NCBI GenBank assembly: GCA_048013815.1
Contig: CM106586.1
Coordinates: 11,346,001-11,410,000 of the forward strand
Origin: Setoptus koraiensis
Taxonomy: Eukaryota; Arthropoda
Direction: 5' to 3'
DNA: 64,000 nucleotides
Position 1 is the first letter of the stretch. Every line of letters starts with the position of its first letter. Below are positions 13,120 through 23,800 of this stretch, piece after piece. Under the pieces are notes generated by a model, which was not told the DNA's origin, did no database searches, and worked only from the letters and a program-made list of their open reading frames with translations. The position numbers and the translations under genes were made by a program.

Positions 13120-14061
13120 CTAATTTATTCTGACATTCTCATTGTTAAGTCTATTGCATCTGTATGTTTCATAATGAACTTCTCTGGTTACGTCCTTGAG
13201 GTCACTCATATGCATGACGAGCATAGATTTAAGCAGAGGGAAATCGCTATGTTCGGGGTTGTCGATATCAAACTTACCCCACGGGTAGAGCCTCTCCTTG
13301 AAGCCACTGCTGTGAAGATTCTTTTCTTTCGAGCAAACAGCAAATGGCGTGGCCGCCTTGATCGCCTTTGAATGAAGCTCATATTCGGTGTCGGCCTCAT
13401 CGGGATCAGGTTCTTGTATGGTATAGATTTTGATGTTATGTTTGGCAAAATCTTGTAATATTCTTTTCTTCAGAGATTCTCGTTCCTTGGGGCCTAGAGC
13501 GTCTGCTTTGGCAATTATGGGCACAACGTTCACTTTTTCATGAACTTTCAATAAAAACTCTCTATCTAGTGGCTTCAAACCGAACCCTAACGGCGAGATA
13601 AAATAAAATAGACAATGTATTCGCGTGTCAACAATTTGATTTCTGTTGGTTCCGTTCTCATCATTGAAATATTTCGCAAATTGTTCATCTATATGCCGTA
13701 TAATCGGTTGATAGTTGTCGGTGCAGTCTAGGGCATCGCCGTAATTGAGACAATCAACAACTTTTAATTTGAGCTTGACGCCCGATTCTTCGATATCGAA
13801 TTGGTTGGTCACAATTTCAACCTTTTTATCTAATAGATCTTCAACATGGGTGAATTTTTTGTCGTGACTGTCAATATCGTGGTTAAAAAGGCTACTCACA
13901 AGAGTAGATTTGCCTAGGCCTGATTCACCCACTATCATGAGATTGAACTCAAATCCTTTCTTGGCCGATTTCCTTGTGAGCTGAGCGGGTAAACTGGCAA
14001 AAGTCATGGTTGTGGTGGCTTGCGAAACCATAGACATTGAATCGTCGTTTAGGGTCTTCAT
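13120..14061 (-). CDS. Septin, intronless, SEPT2/Sep1-like group
   Basis: A single open frame encodes 313 residues from ATG 14061 (MKTLNDDSMSM); an in-frame ATG at 14133 would add 24 residues. The P-loop is GESGLGKST, the G4 motif is AKAD, and the septin-unique region near the C terminus is present (ERLYPWG, HYETYRCNRL). Septins are filament-forming GTP-binding proteins of the cortex and division site. The arrangement and motifs resemble SEPT2/Drosophila Sep1. The G3 motif, usually DTPGxGD, reads DCLNYGD, so the DxxG glycine is lost and GTP hydrolysis may be impaired. The protein stops right after the septin-unique element and lacks the C-terminal coiled coil. The lack of introns and the degenerate G3 suggest a retrocopy or divergent paralogue. 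Confidence 0.88.
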   Translation of the reverse strand: MKTLNDDSMSMVSQATTTMTFASLPAQLTRKSAKKGFEFNLMIVGESGLGKSTLVSSLFNHDIDSHDKKFTHVEDLLDKKVEIVTNQFDIEESGVKLKLKVVDCLNYGDALDCTDNYQPIIRHIDEQFAKYFNDENGTNRNQIVDTRIHCLFYFISPLGFGLKPLDREFLLKVHEKVNVVPIIAKADALGPKERESLKKRILQDFAKHNIKIYTIQEPDPDEADTEYELHSKAIKAATPFAVCSKEKNLHSSGFKERLYPWGKFDIDNPEHSDFPLLKSMLVMHMSDLKDVTREVHYETYRCNRLNNENVRIN

Positions 14062-15285
14062 CGTATAATTTATGTGAAATGTATTTCTAAGATTAAAATC
14101 AAATATGTGAGATGAACATGTGATAATTAGCAATGATGTTGCGATGATAAGAATCGATTGTTCGAGTGGACTTGTTGATCAAGCGATACGCTCTTCTTGG
14201 AACCGGGCGACAGTGTGCGCGTACCGCGGACGCGTTGCCGATCAACGTTTACGTTCGACACGATAAACTCAACGGTCAATTGTGTGCGCCAGAAACAGAA
14301 AAGTACAGTGTGTTCCACAAAGGTGAACGGTGTTTCAGTACAGCCGCATGGCTATCAAGAGACCCAGTGTTGAGGCAATCGACAGTAAGAAAGTCAGATA
14401 TTGTTTGTGTCCGCAAACAATTGACAAATGAAATGGGTTTGTGACAATAGTTAATATATTCAAAATGATACCACGGGCCCGACAATCAGTGTCGAGAGAG
14501 TGAGAGGAGAACACAAGCTTTTGTGTCGTTTTTGGCCCAAAGTTTAGATTGCTGTTGGTTGGCTGGCCCGCGCGAGGGACGGTCAACATTTATCCAGCCA
14601 TTATGACCATTGTGAGTATTGCGGTCAGAAACGAGTGCCAACAAGAGATAACAAGGAGTCGAATTGTTGCTTTTGGTCTAGCGCCCAAACATCGATTTTG
14701 TGCCGAATTTATATGTATATGTACGAGTTCTCTGGTGGGGGATAAACGGTGTTGTGTTCCCTCGCGCCAGCGTCAAAGTTAATAACATAGCATGTTTGCT
14801 CATCAAATGAAATTGATTTTGTTTTTTTACTGAATTCGCACACTCTGTCAGTGGAGCTTCTGCGTGCATTGCTGTCAAGGGAACCAACTAAATGGTGCAT
14901 TTGTGTGTCAAACTTGTTGTTGTTGTCTTGCAGTGATGCTGCTGGCTCGTCTGCTGTTACACACACAAAGAGAGAGAGAGACACGCTCTAAACAAGAGAG
15001 AAAAAGTATCGATCGAACGGTGGGTGAGAAGAACGAAATCCCCTACCAGAAACCAGGGCTGTGCTGCACACAGAAACGAACTGTTCTACAGAGCGAGATG
15101 TGCTGCCTACTCTGGTTACATTGGTGTGTGTTGTGTGCGGCGCTGCAGCGGCGCCTCGGGTTCATTCTGTTACGCACACGACAGCGATCTGTGCTGACCC
15201 AGTATCTATTGTGCTCGTTACAAGATGCACGTTGAAAAGCACGCCAGAATGGTGCCTGGAAACTAGTAACTTGTTGTCCGCGCCC
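14062..15285. other. CpG-richer stretch upstream of septin and FRMPD-like genes
   Basis: This stretch between divergently arranged genes has visibly more CpG than its surroundings and many overlapping short open frames on both strands (for example 14166-14444 plus and 15043-15504 minus). None has a recognisable domain. It is best read as shared promoter or leader DNA; an uncharacterised gene cannot be excluded. Confidence 0.45.
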
Positions 15286-15293
15286 TATAAATA
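15286..15293 (+). promoter_or_regulatory. TATA box
   Basis: TATAAATA in the context CCCTATAAATAGACC, with GC-rich flanks. A CAGTG initiator-like motif follows at 15305-15309 and the transcript would start near 15306-15317. It fits a plus-strand promoter for the FRMPD-like gene that begins at 16050. Confidence 0.5.
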
Positions 15294-15346
15294 GACCGGT
15301 CTGGCAGTGCACATTTAGCCAGGGCACACACACACACACACGAGCA

Positions 15347-15700
15347 ATGAGCAAGCAAATCGAACAAACACGCTCCCAACTGTACAAACAAAAAGGCGCA
15401 TTAGCGCTGCACAGGTCTGCGGTTTGCCTTGAGCTTTCGTGTGTTGTTTGTGTGTTCACACAGACGGACAGACACACACACTCACACAAAAGCTCTATAT
15501 ACAAGACATGGAACTTACTGAATCACGCACAGAAGAACTGCAAGAGAGCGAGAGAGAGAATTTCGTTTCACGCAAACTTTAGTTCTACACACACCTACAC
15601 AGAAATGTACTACACACACACACACACAGGCACACACACAGACCGATCGCCTGTAGAGTGGATGGCACGAACAATGGGAAAATTCTATCTTTTGATATAG
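15347..15700 (+). other. Leader ORF of 117 codons after the TATA box
   Basis: The first ATG downstream of the predicted start site opens a frame of 117 codons (MSKQIEQTRSQLYKQKGALA...). Its second half is driven by an AC-rich microsatellite (repeated Thr-His). It could be an upstream ORF, a first coding exon, or non-coding. No domain is seen. Confidence 0.25.
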
Positions 15701-15865
15701 AATTCGTAATGGAATGATCAACGTTCGTGAACTTATACAAACGAACTGACTAAGAGCTTCGAAGCCCTCGCTGAAAAATAGTTCTCTCTTGGCTCCATTT
15801 CTCCAGCCAATTTCGTCGGAACCAGCAAATTTTTTCTTATTAACGCTTGGGCCTATTATCGACAC

Positions 15866-15904
15866 GGCACTTGCACCAACAGAATCAATGTTGGTGCAAG
15901 TGCC
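15866..15904. other. Perfect 16-bp inverted repeat (hairpin) upstream of FRMPD-like gene
   Basis: GGCACTTGCACCAACA at 15866-15881 is exactly complementary to 15889-15904 across a 7-base spacer. In the likely 5' leader it would form a strong RNA hairpin about 145 bases before the start codon. Confidence 0.8.
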
Positions 15905-16049
15905 ATCAGCAACAACAAGTTACTATTTTATTAACTTTATTTAAGAACATATTTCGCCAATATTATTATTTTAGCATATTATTTTATGACACACACTTAC
16001 TATTTATTATTTATTACTTAAACTACGGACAATTCGCCAGACTATTAAC

Positions 16050-19000
16050 ATGGCCAAGGACCAATTTGAACGTAGTGCCACAACACTGTCCAATCGTGCC
16101 TACCTGTTGGAAAAGAGGGATCCAATTCAGAAATTTGGCTTCACTGCTGGATATCCACCAGGACAACTAAACGGGCTTGGAGCTGTTATCAGACATGTTG
16201 AGCCTACAGGCCCCAGTGCAAATCTTCTGCGTGTTGACGACATAATTGTTGAAATTAATGGTGTCAATGTTGAACAAAAATCACTTGACACTGTGGTACA
16301 AATGGTTCAACAGAGTGAACCACAAATGATGATCACTGTCAGGCAACCAAAACCAAAATTTAGCTCAACACTACCTAGACACCATAGAGTCAATAAGCAA
16401 GTGAATAAGATTGAACAATTAAGAATGAAATGTAGAATTTTCCTAGAAAATGGTCAAACTACAATTATTCAATACGACGATCATACAACCGTTAAGGACC
16501 TTATATCGTCATTGAACACAAAATTAACCATTAAATGTGGACACCATTTTGGTTTAGCAATAGAACATGCTAAATCAACGAAAAGAAATCAGCTGCACCT
16601 GTTAGACAACAATGACTCTATTTCAAAAATAGCCAACATATCAGACGCATCTCAATTGATCATTCTTTACAGAATGACTTTCCCACCTCAAAATGTAACA
16701 TATTTATCTAATTATGACAAAATGGCCTTCGACTACCTATACCAGCAATCTTGCAACGATTTAAAGCATGAGCGCTTCACACCAGAGTTAAGATACGAGA
16801 ATATCATCAAGTTGGCTGCTCTGCATATAGTGCAACACGTCCACGCTCAATATGTGGGTGGACCACAATTCCATCCAAACAATGCGAAAAGATTCTTAAA
16901 GATAGTAGAAAAAGAGCCCGGCTTAGGGCATTTCTTACCGCAGACCATATTGAAGAATACTAAAAAGAAAACACTCAAGAGAGACCTACTTGACTTCATA
17001 AAGAAAAACTTCCATGACTATGACCTCAGACCTAATACCATCAAACTGATGTTTTTGAATGTTCTCAGTAAGCTTCCTTCGTACGGGGCCAAGTTATTCT
17101 CGACGAGCCCCCCTAACGAGGCGTGGCCAACAAGAATTCTTATTAATGAACGTTATGGAATCAGTGTTCTAGAACCCACGAGAGCTAAAGGGGGTAATTC
17201 ATCTGATTCTGCACATGCCAATCCAATATCTCAGGTTACCATCGATCTCATAAGAGCAGTAAAATTATTGAAAAGGTTCGACAAGGAAAAAGACATGTGC
17301 ATAATCGAGATTTACCTTCGGAATAGTGACTTTCTAGAGGAGTTCTCTGATAAAGAACCTCTGAAATTAAGTTTGGTCAAAAACGACTCGAAAGAATTTA
17401 TTACCACACTCAAGGGATACTACAAGGCAATAGCATCTGATAAAAAACTTCAAAACTTGGACGGTTTAAGTGATAAGTCTATCGATAGCATGGAATTAGA
17501 AGTCTTAACATGCGATTGGCCAGGTGAACATGAGTCTCTGTCAAGTTTCAACACAGCAACCCTTCAACCGCCTTCAATTTCTGACAATCAACAAAATCAC
17601 ACGTCTACTTCCACTGTCAGTATGTCGTCATCAGAGAGGTCAATCGAAAGATCTCTTCCCTCCGATGAGCCAGTGTACGCAAACAGAGGTTACGGAGTCT
17701 CAATAGATAGAGGATATGGGCACTCTATGAATAGAGAGTATAGAAAGTCGATCAATAGCCAATATCGGCACNNNNNNNNNNNNNNNNNNNNNNNNNNNNN
17801 NNNNNNNNNNNNNNNNNNNNNNNNNNNNNNNNNNNNNNNNNNNNNNNNNNNNNNNNNNNNNNNNNNNNNNNNNNNNNNNNNNNNNNNNNNNNNNNNNNNN
17901 NNNNNNNNNNNNNNNNNNNNNNNNNNNNNNNNNNNNNNNNNNNNNNNNNNNNNNNNNNNNNNNNNNNNNNNNNNNNNNNNNNNNNNNNNNNNNNNNNNNN
18001 NNNNNNNNNNNNNNNNNNNNNNNNNNNNNNNNNNNNNNNNNNNNNNNNNNNNNNNNNNNNNNNNNNNNNNNNNNNNNNNNNNNNNNNNNNNNNNNNNNNN
18101 NNNNNNNNNNNNNNNNNNNNNNNNNNNNNNNNNNNNNNNNNNNNNNNNNNNNNNNNNNNNNNNNNNNNNNNNNNNNNNNNNNNNNNNNNNNNNNNNNNNN
18201 NNNNNNNNNNNNNNNNNNNNNNNNNNNNNNNNNNNNNNNNNNNNNNNNNNNNNNNNNNNNNNNNNNNNNNNATTCTTGTATCAGACGTTAAACATTGCGC
18301 GTCTCACAATTAAATACAGAATATCATCAAGTTGGCTGCTCTGCATATATGCAACACTCCACGCTCAATATGTGGTGACCACAATTCCATCCAAACAATG
18401 CGAAAAGATTCTTAAAGATAGTAGAAAAAGAGCCCGCTTAGGGCATTTCTTACCGCAGACCATATTGAAGAATACTAAAAAGAAAACACTCAAGAGACCT
18501 ACTTGACTTCATAAAGAAAAACTTCCATGACTATGACCTCAGACCTAATACCATCAAACTGATGTTTTTGAATGTTCTCAGTAAGCTTCCTTCGTACGGG
18601 GCCAAGTTATTCTCGACGAGCCCCCCTAACGAGGCGTGGCCAACAAGAATTCTTATTAATGAACGTTATGGAATCAGTGTTCTAGAACCCACGAGAGCTA
18701 AAGGGGGTAATTCATCTGATTCTGCACATGCCAATCCAATATCTCAGGTTACCATCGATCTCATAAGAGCAGTAAAATTATTGAAAAGGTTCGACAAGGA
18801 AAAAGACATGTGCATAATCGAGATTTACCTTCGGAATAGTGACTTTCTAGAGGAGTTCTCTGATAAAGAACCTCTGAAATTAAGTTTGGTCAAAAACGAC
18901 TCGAAAGAATTTATTACCACACTCAAGGGATACTACAAGGCAATAGCATCTGATAAAAAACTTCAAAACTTGGACGGTTTAAGTGATAAGTCTATCGATA

Positions 19001-20298
19001 GCATGGAATTAGAAGTCTTAACATGCGATTGGCCAGGTGAACATGAGTCTCTGTCAAGTTTCAACACAGCAACCCTTCAACCGCCTTCAATTTCTGACAA
19101 TCAACAAAATCACACGTCTACTTCCACTGTCAGTATGTCGTCATCAGAGAGGTCAATCGAAAGATCTCTTCCCTCCGATGAGCCAGTGTACGCAAACAGA
19201 GGTTACGGAGTCTCAATAGATAGAGGATATGGGCACTCTATGAATAGAGAGTATAGAAAGTCGATCAATAGCCAATATCGGCACTCAATGAATAGAGGGC
19301 ATTTAATGAGTAAAGACAATTTGATGAGTAGAGAGAATCTGTTGAATAGAGAGCACCTGATGAATACCGAGCATCCAATGAATGCAGAACACCTTATGAA
19401 TACAGAGCGCCTAATGAACACAGAGCACCTAATGAATACAGAGCACCCTATGAGTACAGAGTGTGAAACCCCCATCACTAGAGGAAATGAGATCCGCATG
19501 TCTTACAAAAACGTTATCGGTTTCAATAGTACTGACAGAACCGCTACTCCATCCTCGTTTAATGGTGATGTTAGCGATCTCACTAATGTGCACAAACTAC
19601 AATTCGACATTGATGGTGATCGTCATATAACTATCGCGGTCGACGTCAACAATCACAAATCTGAGTTATTTGACAGTCATGCATTCAATAATACTCTAGA
19701 TAATAGCCGCGTTGCAACCGTGGATTGGGCAGATGCAGCTAGCAACGGCTATGGATCCAATAGAGGTGCCAGATATCCGTCACTGCCTATTTTTACTGAA
19801 TGTCAGCCTGATATCTTCCGAGGGAGATCAAATGGTTCGAATACCTATAATGGCTCTCATGGAAACATGCTTTCGAAGCCAGAATTTGTCAATTGCCAGT
19901 CTGGCATCTTTCCTGGAAATATCTCAACAGATAGCAAAAATATCATAGAAGGATCCCAAACAAACATTGGGCATCTTTCGAGTTCGGACTATAATGATTC
20001 TAAACCAGACATATACCAGGGAATACCAACATCCAAGAATATCAATGAAGAATTTATTTTTCCGTCCCCTCCCCAATTGGAGAATGTTACAGATTCTGTA
20101 TCAGACTTGGCCGTCAAATTTTCAACAGTTGACATCACCGATAACGACATAGAATCTTGGATTTTTCCAACACCCCCGAGGCTCGATACTATCCAAGAAA
20201 CTCCAAGTATGACTCCCGTAGTACCTACAATAAGGAGATCTAAAGTTCAAAGTCAGAGAAATGACGCTAATCAAATGCAGTATTTGACTTATGTTTGA
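16050..20298 (+). CDS. FERM and PDZ domain protein (FRMPD-like), broken by an assembly gap
   Basis: Residues about 20-105 form a PDZ domain (KFGF carboxylate loop, then LRVDDIIVEINGVNV). A FERM domain follows from about residue 125 (F1 MKCRIFLENGQTT...) to about 430. This order is that of FRMPD1/3/4, cortical scaffolds binding membrane and receptor partners. The tail has a ten-unit 6-residue repeat (LMNTEH type) and a low-complexity end. The coding sequence is interrupted by 500 N (17772-18271). After the gap, 18321-19284 repeats 16801-17771 with seven missing bases, so the true product is best read as 16050-17771 continued at 19285-20298, about 911 residues. It is one exon as seen. AATAAA lies at about 20343. 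Confidence 0.85.
17772..18271. other. Assembly gap, exactly 500 N
   Basis: Exactly 500 N separate two contig ends. The left contig ends where the 18-base tandem repeat begins. The right contig starts with about 50 noisy bases that align only roughly to 16752-16800, as expected for an unpolished contig end. Confidence 0.98.
18321..19284. repeat. False duplication of 16801-17771 across the gap
   Basis: Apart from seven deleted bases the block is the same as 16801-17771. The offset is 1520 at the left and a constant 1513 from 17049 onward. All the sites that I compared (near 18347-18435 and the GAGAGA near 18493) lose G, or GA once. A real tandem duplication would not stop exactly at contig ends. 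Confidence 0.85.
19285..19464 (+). repeat. 18-bp minisatellite, ten units, coding
   Basis: Ten 18-base units with ATGAATACAGAG-like cores encode imperfect hexapeptides (LMNTEH, LMSRENLL and similar). It is in frame within the FRMPD-like gene and begins at the base where the left contig breaks. Confidence 0.9.
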
Positions 20299-20847
20299 GA
20301 CCTCTAATGTCAACTGGTCACTAAATATCGATTCTTATTATAAATAAATTAATCAGTCTTAACATTGTCAGACGAATTTGAGACAAAACATAAGACAAAT
20401 GTGATTCTGGACAACTGAAATCTTAACAAACCAGTTGGGTGTACAGCAAGAGAGACGACAACTAATTGGTTGTGATAGTATCAACTCACTATCGAATCTA
20501 AACCTTGATTTACGGTTGATTTGTCGTGCAACATGAAAACTGGACTTGTATACAACCCAACGAATGGGTCGCATACATTACGCCTTAACTTGCCTTAGAT
20601 TAAATACAATTCTTTGAGAGGAATGGATCCAAGATCTATATGAACATTCTACTGATGATTCAATCTTGAGAAAAAGTTTTTCATCAAAAGTCGTTCTACT
20701 TGTTAAAGTATTTATTCACTATAATCCAAGTTTTGCATGAGGCATTCGTTGATGCTCATGTCATTTTATTTTTCAATTGGTGTTCATGGAAATGATTCAT
20801 TCATAAGTTATTTATGTTCATCTTTAAAAGTGCGACGGTTTAACTGC

Positions 20848-23800
20848 CTAGAGTATGAATGGTGTAAAATTGGGAGGTATCTTAGGTTTAGCTAGCAACT
20901 CCATATCAGTGGCATCTATGGTGTAGGTGGGTGAATTTTGTTTCTCCAAAAATATCTTATAAACATTAGTTGATCCCTCACGTAGAACATCATTGGGCCA
21001 AATACTATCACAAATTAGTTTAGAAAATTCATAACACTCTCTGGCTGCATCATTAAGACTGATTATGGTACCTCTGCATTCCAGTGATAAGCCCATATCG
21101 TATATTGATGAACATATAGACCTACTATCAGTGTGATATTGATCTTGAGATTGCACGAAACATTTCAACTCTATCAACAAGGCAACATCTTCGTAACGAC
21201 TGCCTGGTTTGAGGTTAATTTTCTTTTTTCTATTGGTCGCTTTAGAAGATTTTGAGGGCTTTCTTGTTTTTAATGAGGATACTCCAGATCTTGTCGTATC
21301 GGATGTCTGTGAAGTTGTATCACTGCCATCTATTGTAGACAGAGTGTCACAATCAAGAATAACATTTTCCTTCGTTGATTGAGACCGTTGATTCTCTAGA
21401 TCAGTTCTCAATTCAGTAAAGCGCGCTAAATAATTCTTATTGTTTTCAAGCGATGTGTTCATCGCGTTGATGAGTTCCGAAGAGTAGTTAAGAATAGCTT
21501 CCCTCAATGGATTGTTGTCTAATTTGTGCTTTATGGCTAACCTATAAGCAGAACAAAATGAACGACCCTTAATGTAAGTTTGGAAGGCTCCGTCGTAATC
21601 ATCGCAGAATTTTTCTAATACATTTGCACCTTCAACGAATTTTGAATCCGCAATCAAATATTGTGCTATCATCTTGTGTGCAGTTAATGAGTCTTTTTCA
21701 TTCAATTTGGCGACCACTGTAAGGGCACGCACCCAGTCAGCGTCTAGGAGATATGATTTGATTGCCGCTTGATAATCGCCTGCTCTTTCGTAGGCTATAG
21801 CTGATTCCAAATAGTAACGCTTATCAAAAAGGTATTGCCCGTATGAAAGCCATACAAGTTTGCACAATTCTTCGTCTATCGAGGTGAGTTCAGATTGTCC
21901 AATGAAATCATTGTAAAGCCTTTTATCTATCACTAAATTGATCAACTCCTCTTTTGCTTTCTGTTCCTTTGTTATCCTGTAGAAATTTATTAAATGTGTG
22001 ATAGCTTTACCATAACGCTTTATGTGTAAATCAATCTTGTATCTCCTATACTCATCATCTTCAATTGCGTTAAAAATATTTATGAGATTGAGATACTCTT
22101 TGGGATCCTTGTTTGAGATATTAGCCACCATTAGAGCTATATTGGAATCGTAGGTTCCCAGAGCCTCTTCGAATAGTCTCTCTATATCGATCATGTACAG
22201 CAAAAATCTTAGACCTGATTCACTTTTATCTTTCAGCAAACTGACCTTGAGCAACGCAAGGTCGATACGCTGAGGAACTTGCCTAATCAGACTGATCAGA
22301 TGAGATTGTAGAAGTCTGGGGTCATCACCTAGTGACAAACTTTTGCAAATTGTATCTACCTTGTTCGATACTTGTCGAGACCTCCTTCCAATATTTATTG
22401 GCAGCTGGTCCATTATAGACATGTATTGGCCCGTGATGGTGTTTTCATTATTCAGTTCAGATAGGAACAAATTCAACCATGTTATGTCGTGATACCCGAT
22501 TGCTTTCGCGAACGTGTTCAATTCGTTGGCATCTTCGAACAGTTCATGAAGATAGTCGGCTATGAAATTCATGTTGATTCTATGTCTTCTTACCATATCA
22601 ATTGCATCCACAAATTTTCTTTCTTCCAACAATCTGACCAAAAGATTGAACAATAGAATTCTAGGATACACTATCTCCAAATTCCCTCTTGGCATCTGGA
22701 GGATGACTTTAGCACTAGCTTCATTGGCGCTAACTAAAGTAGCCCCACTTTCAATGTTGCGCATCCAATCACCTTGTCTCTCCTTGTTATGAATGCTATC
22801 AGTCAATTGAAATCGCAACAGGTTATCAATGGTGGTATACATCAGATAGTGGTTCGTTATTGCAAAAGAAGTACAGTTATTTGAGGCTATCACGGTATCA
22901 TCTATACGCAAAGTCATATCTCTGCTTAAACTAGCGATCCTTGGGCTATTATTGATCTTGCAGCATTTAATAACGATAGATGTTTCGATACCTGGTATGG
23001 CGAGTTCTGCACCTTTTTCATTCGTCCATAACCGAACTATGATGTCGGTATCATTATTATTTTCTTGCAAGACCACCTGATAGACTTTTCCGTCGTCCGT
23101 TACGACAGCTGCACATGCATTCGCTTGATCACTGGAAATATTGAAAATTTGACACTTTGGGAATACGAATTTTGACACCGCGCAATCCATTTTCATCGCG
23201 GGTATAAAGTATAGTTCTGGTTTACAATCGATGGAAGGTTTGACAGCAATTATGTCTTCACTTGTCATGAATGTCCAGTGAGTAAAAGTCTTTATATCTT
23301 CGAGCTGATCCCATAACCTGAAGCGCAAGGAGGATGATACTTGTTGAGCCTGCACTAATTTTGTGTCTACTTTGACGTCAGCGTTCTCGTCAACATCAGC
23401 TCTTAGATCTTCTTCCGAACGACGCATCAGTATTGCATTTCCTTTAGAGGTAATTATTAAACCTGAGAACTTATCGGAAAGAACAATATCCTTGGCTAAT
23501 TCGGGCAACTTGATTTCTATGGCACATAAGGGCGGCGGTACTGAACAAGTATTAAACGGTGTGACTAGTAGTTTATTACCATCACTAACTGTGACAATAG
23601 AATCTTGCTCGGCTATCGTTACTTGAAAGAGACATTCGTAATTCTGATAAATGCCATTCGATGTAAATAATGCAAACTGAGAAGACTGACTTTCGCTCCA
23701 ACATATCCTAAGATCTGAATGATCCCCATCAAGATAGGAGGAATGTTTGAGATACCAATGAAAGTTATTGCATGTATATAACATGAGCATCCAATTACAA

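Noticed and set aside
14166..15504. Overlapping 60-150 codon frames on both strands upstream of the septin gene
   Set aside because: No domain, no splice logic, and the stop-poor composition of CpG-rich DNA explains them.
18272..18561. A second, truncated FERM gene after the gap
   Set aside because: It is an error-bearing copy of 16752-17048 at a contig end, not a new gene.
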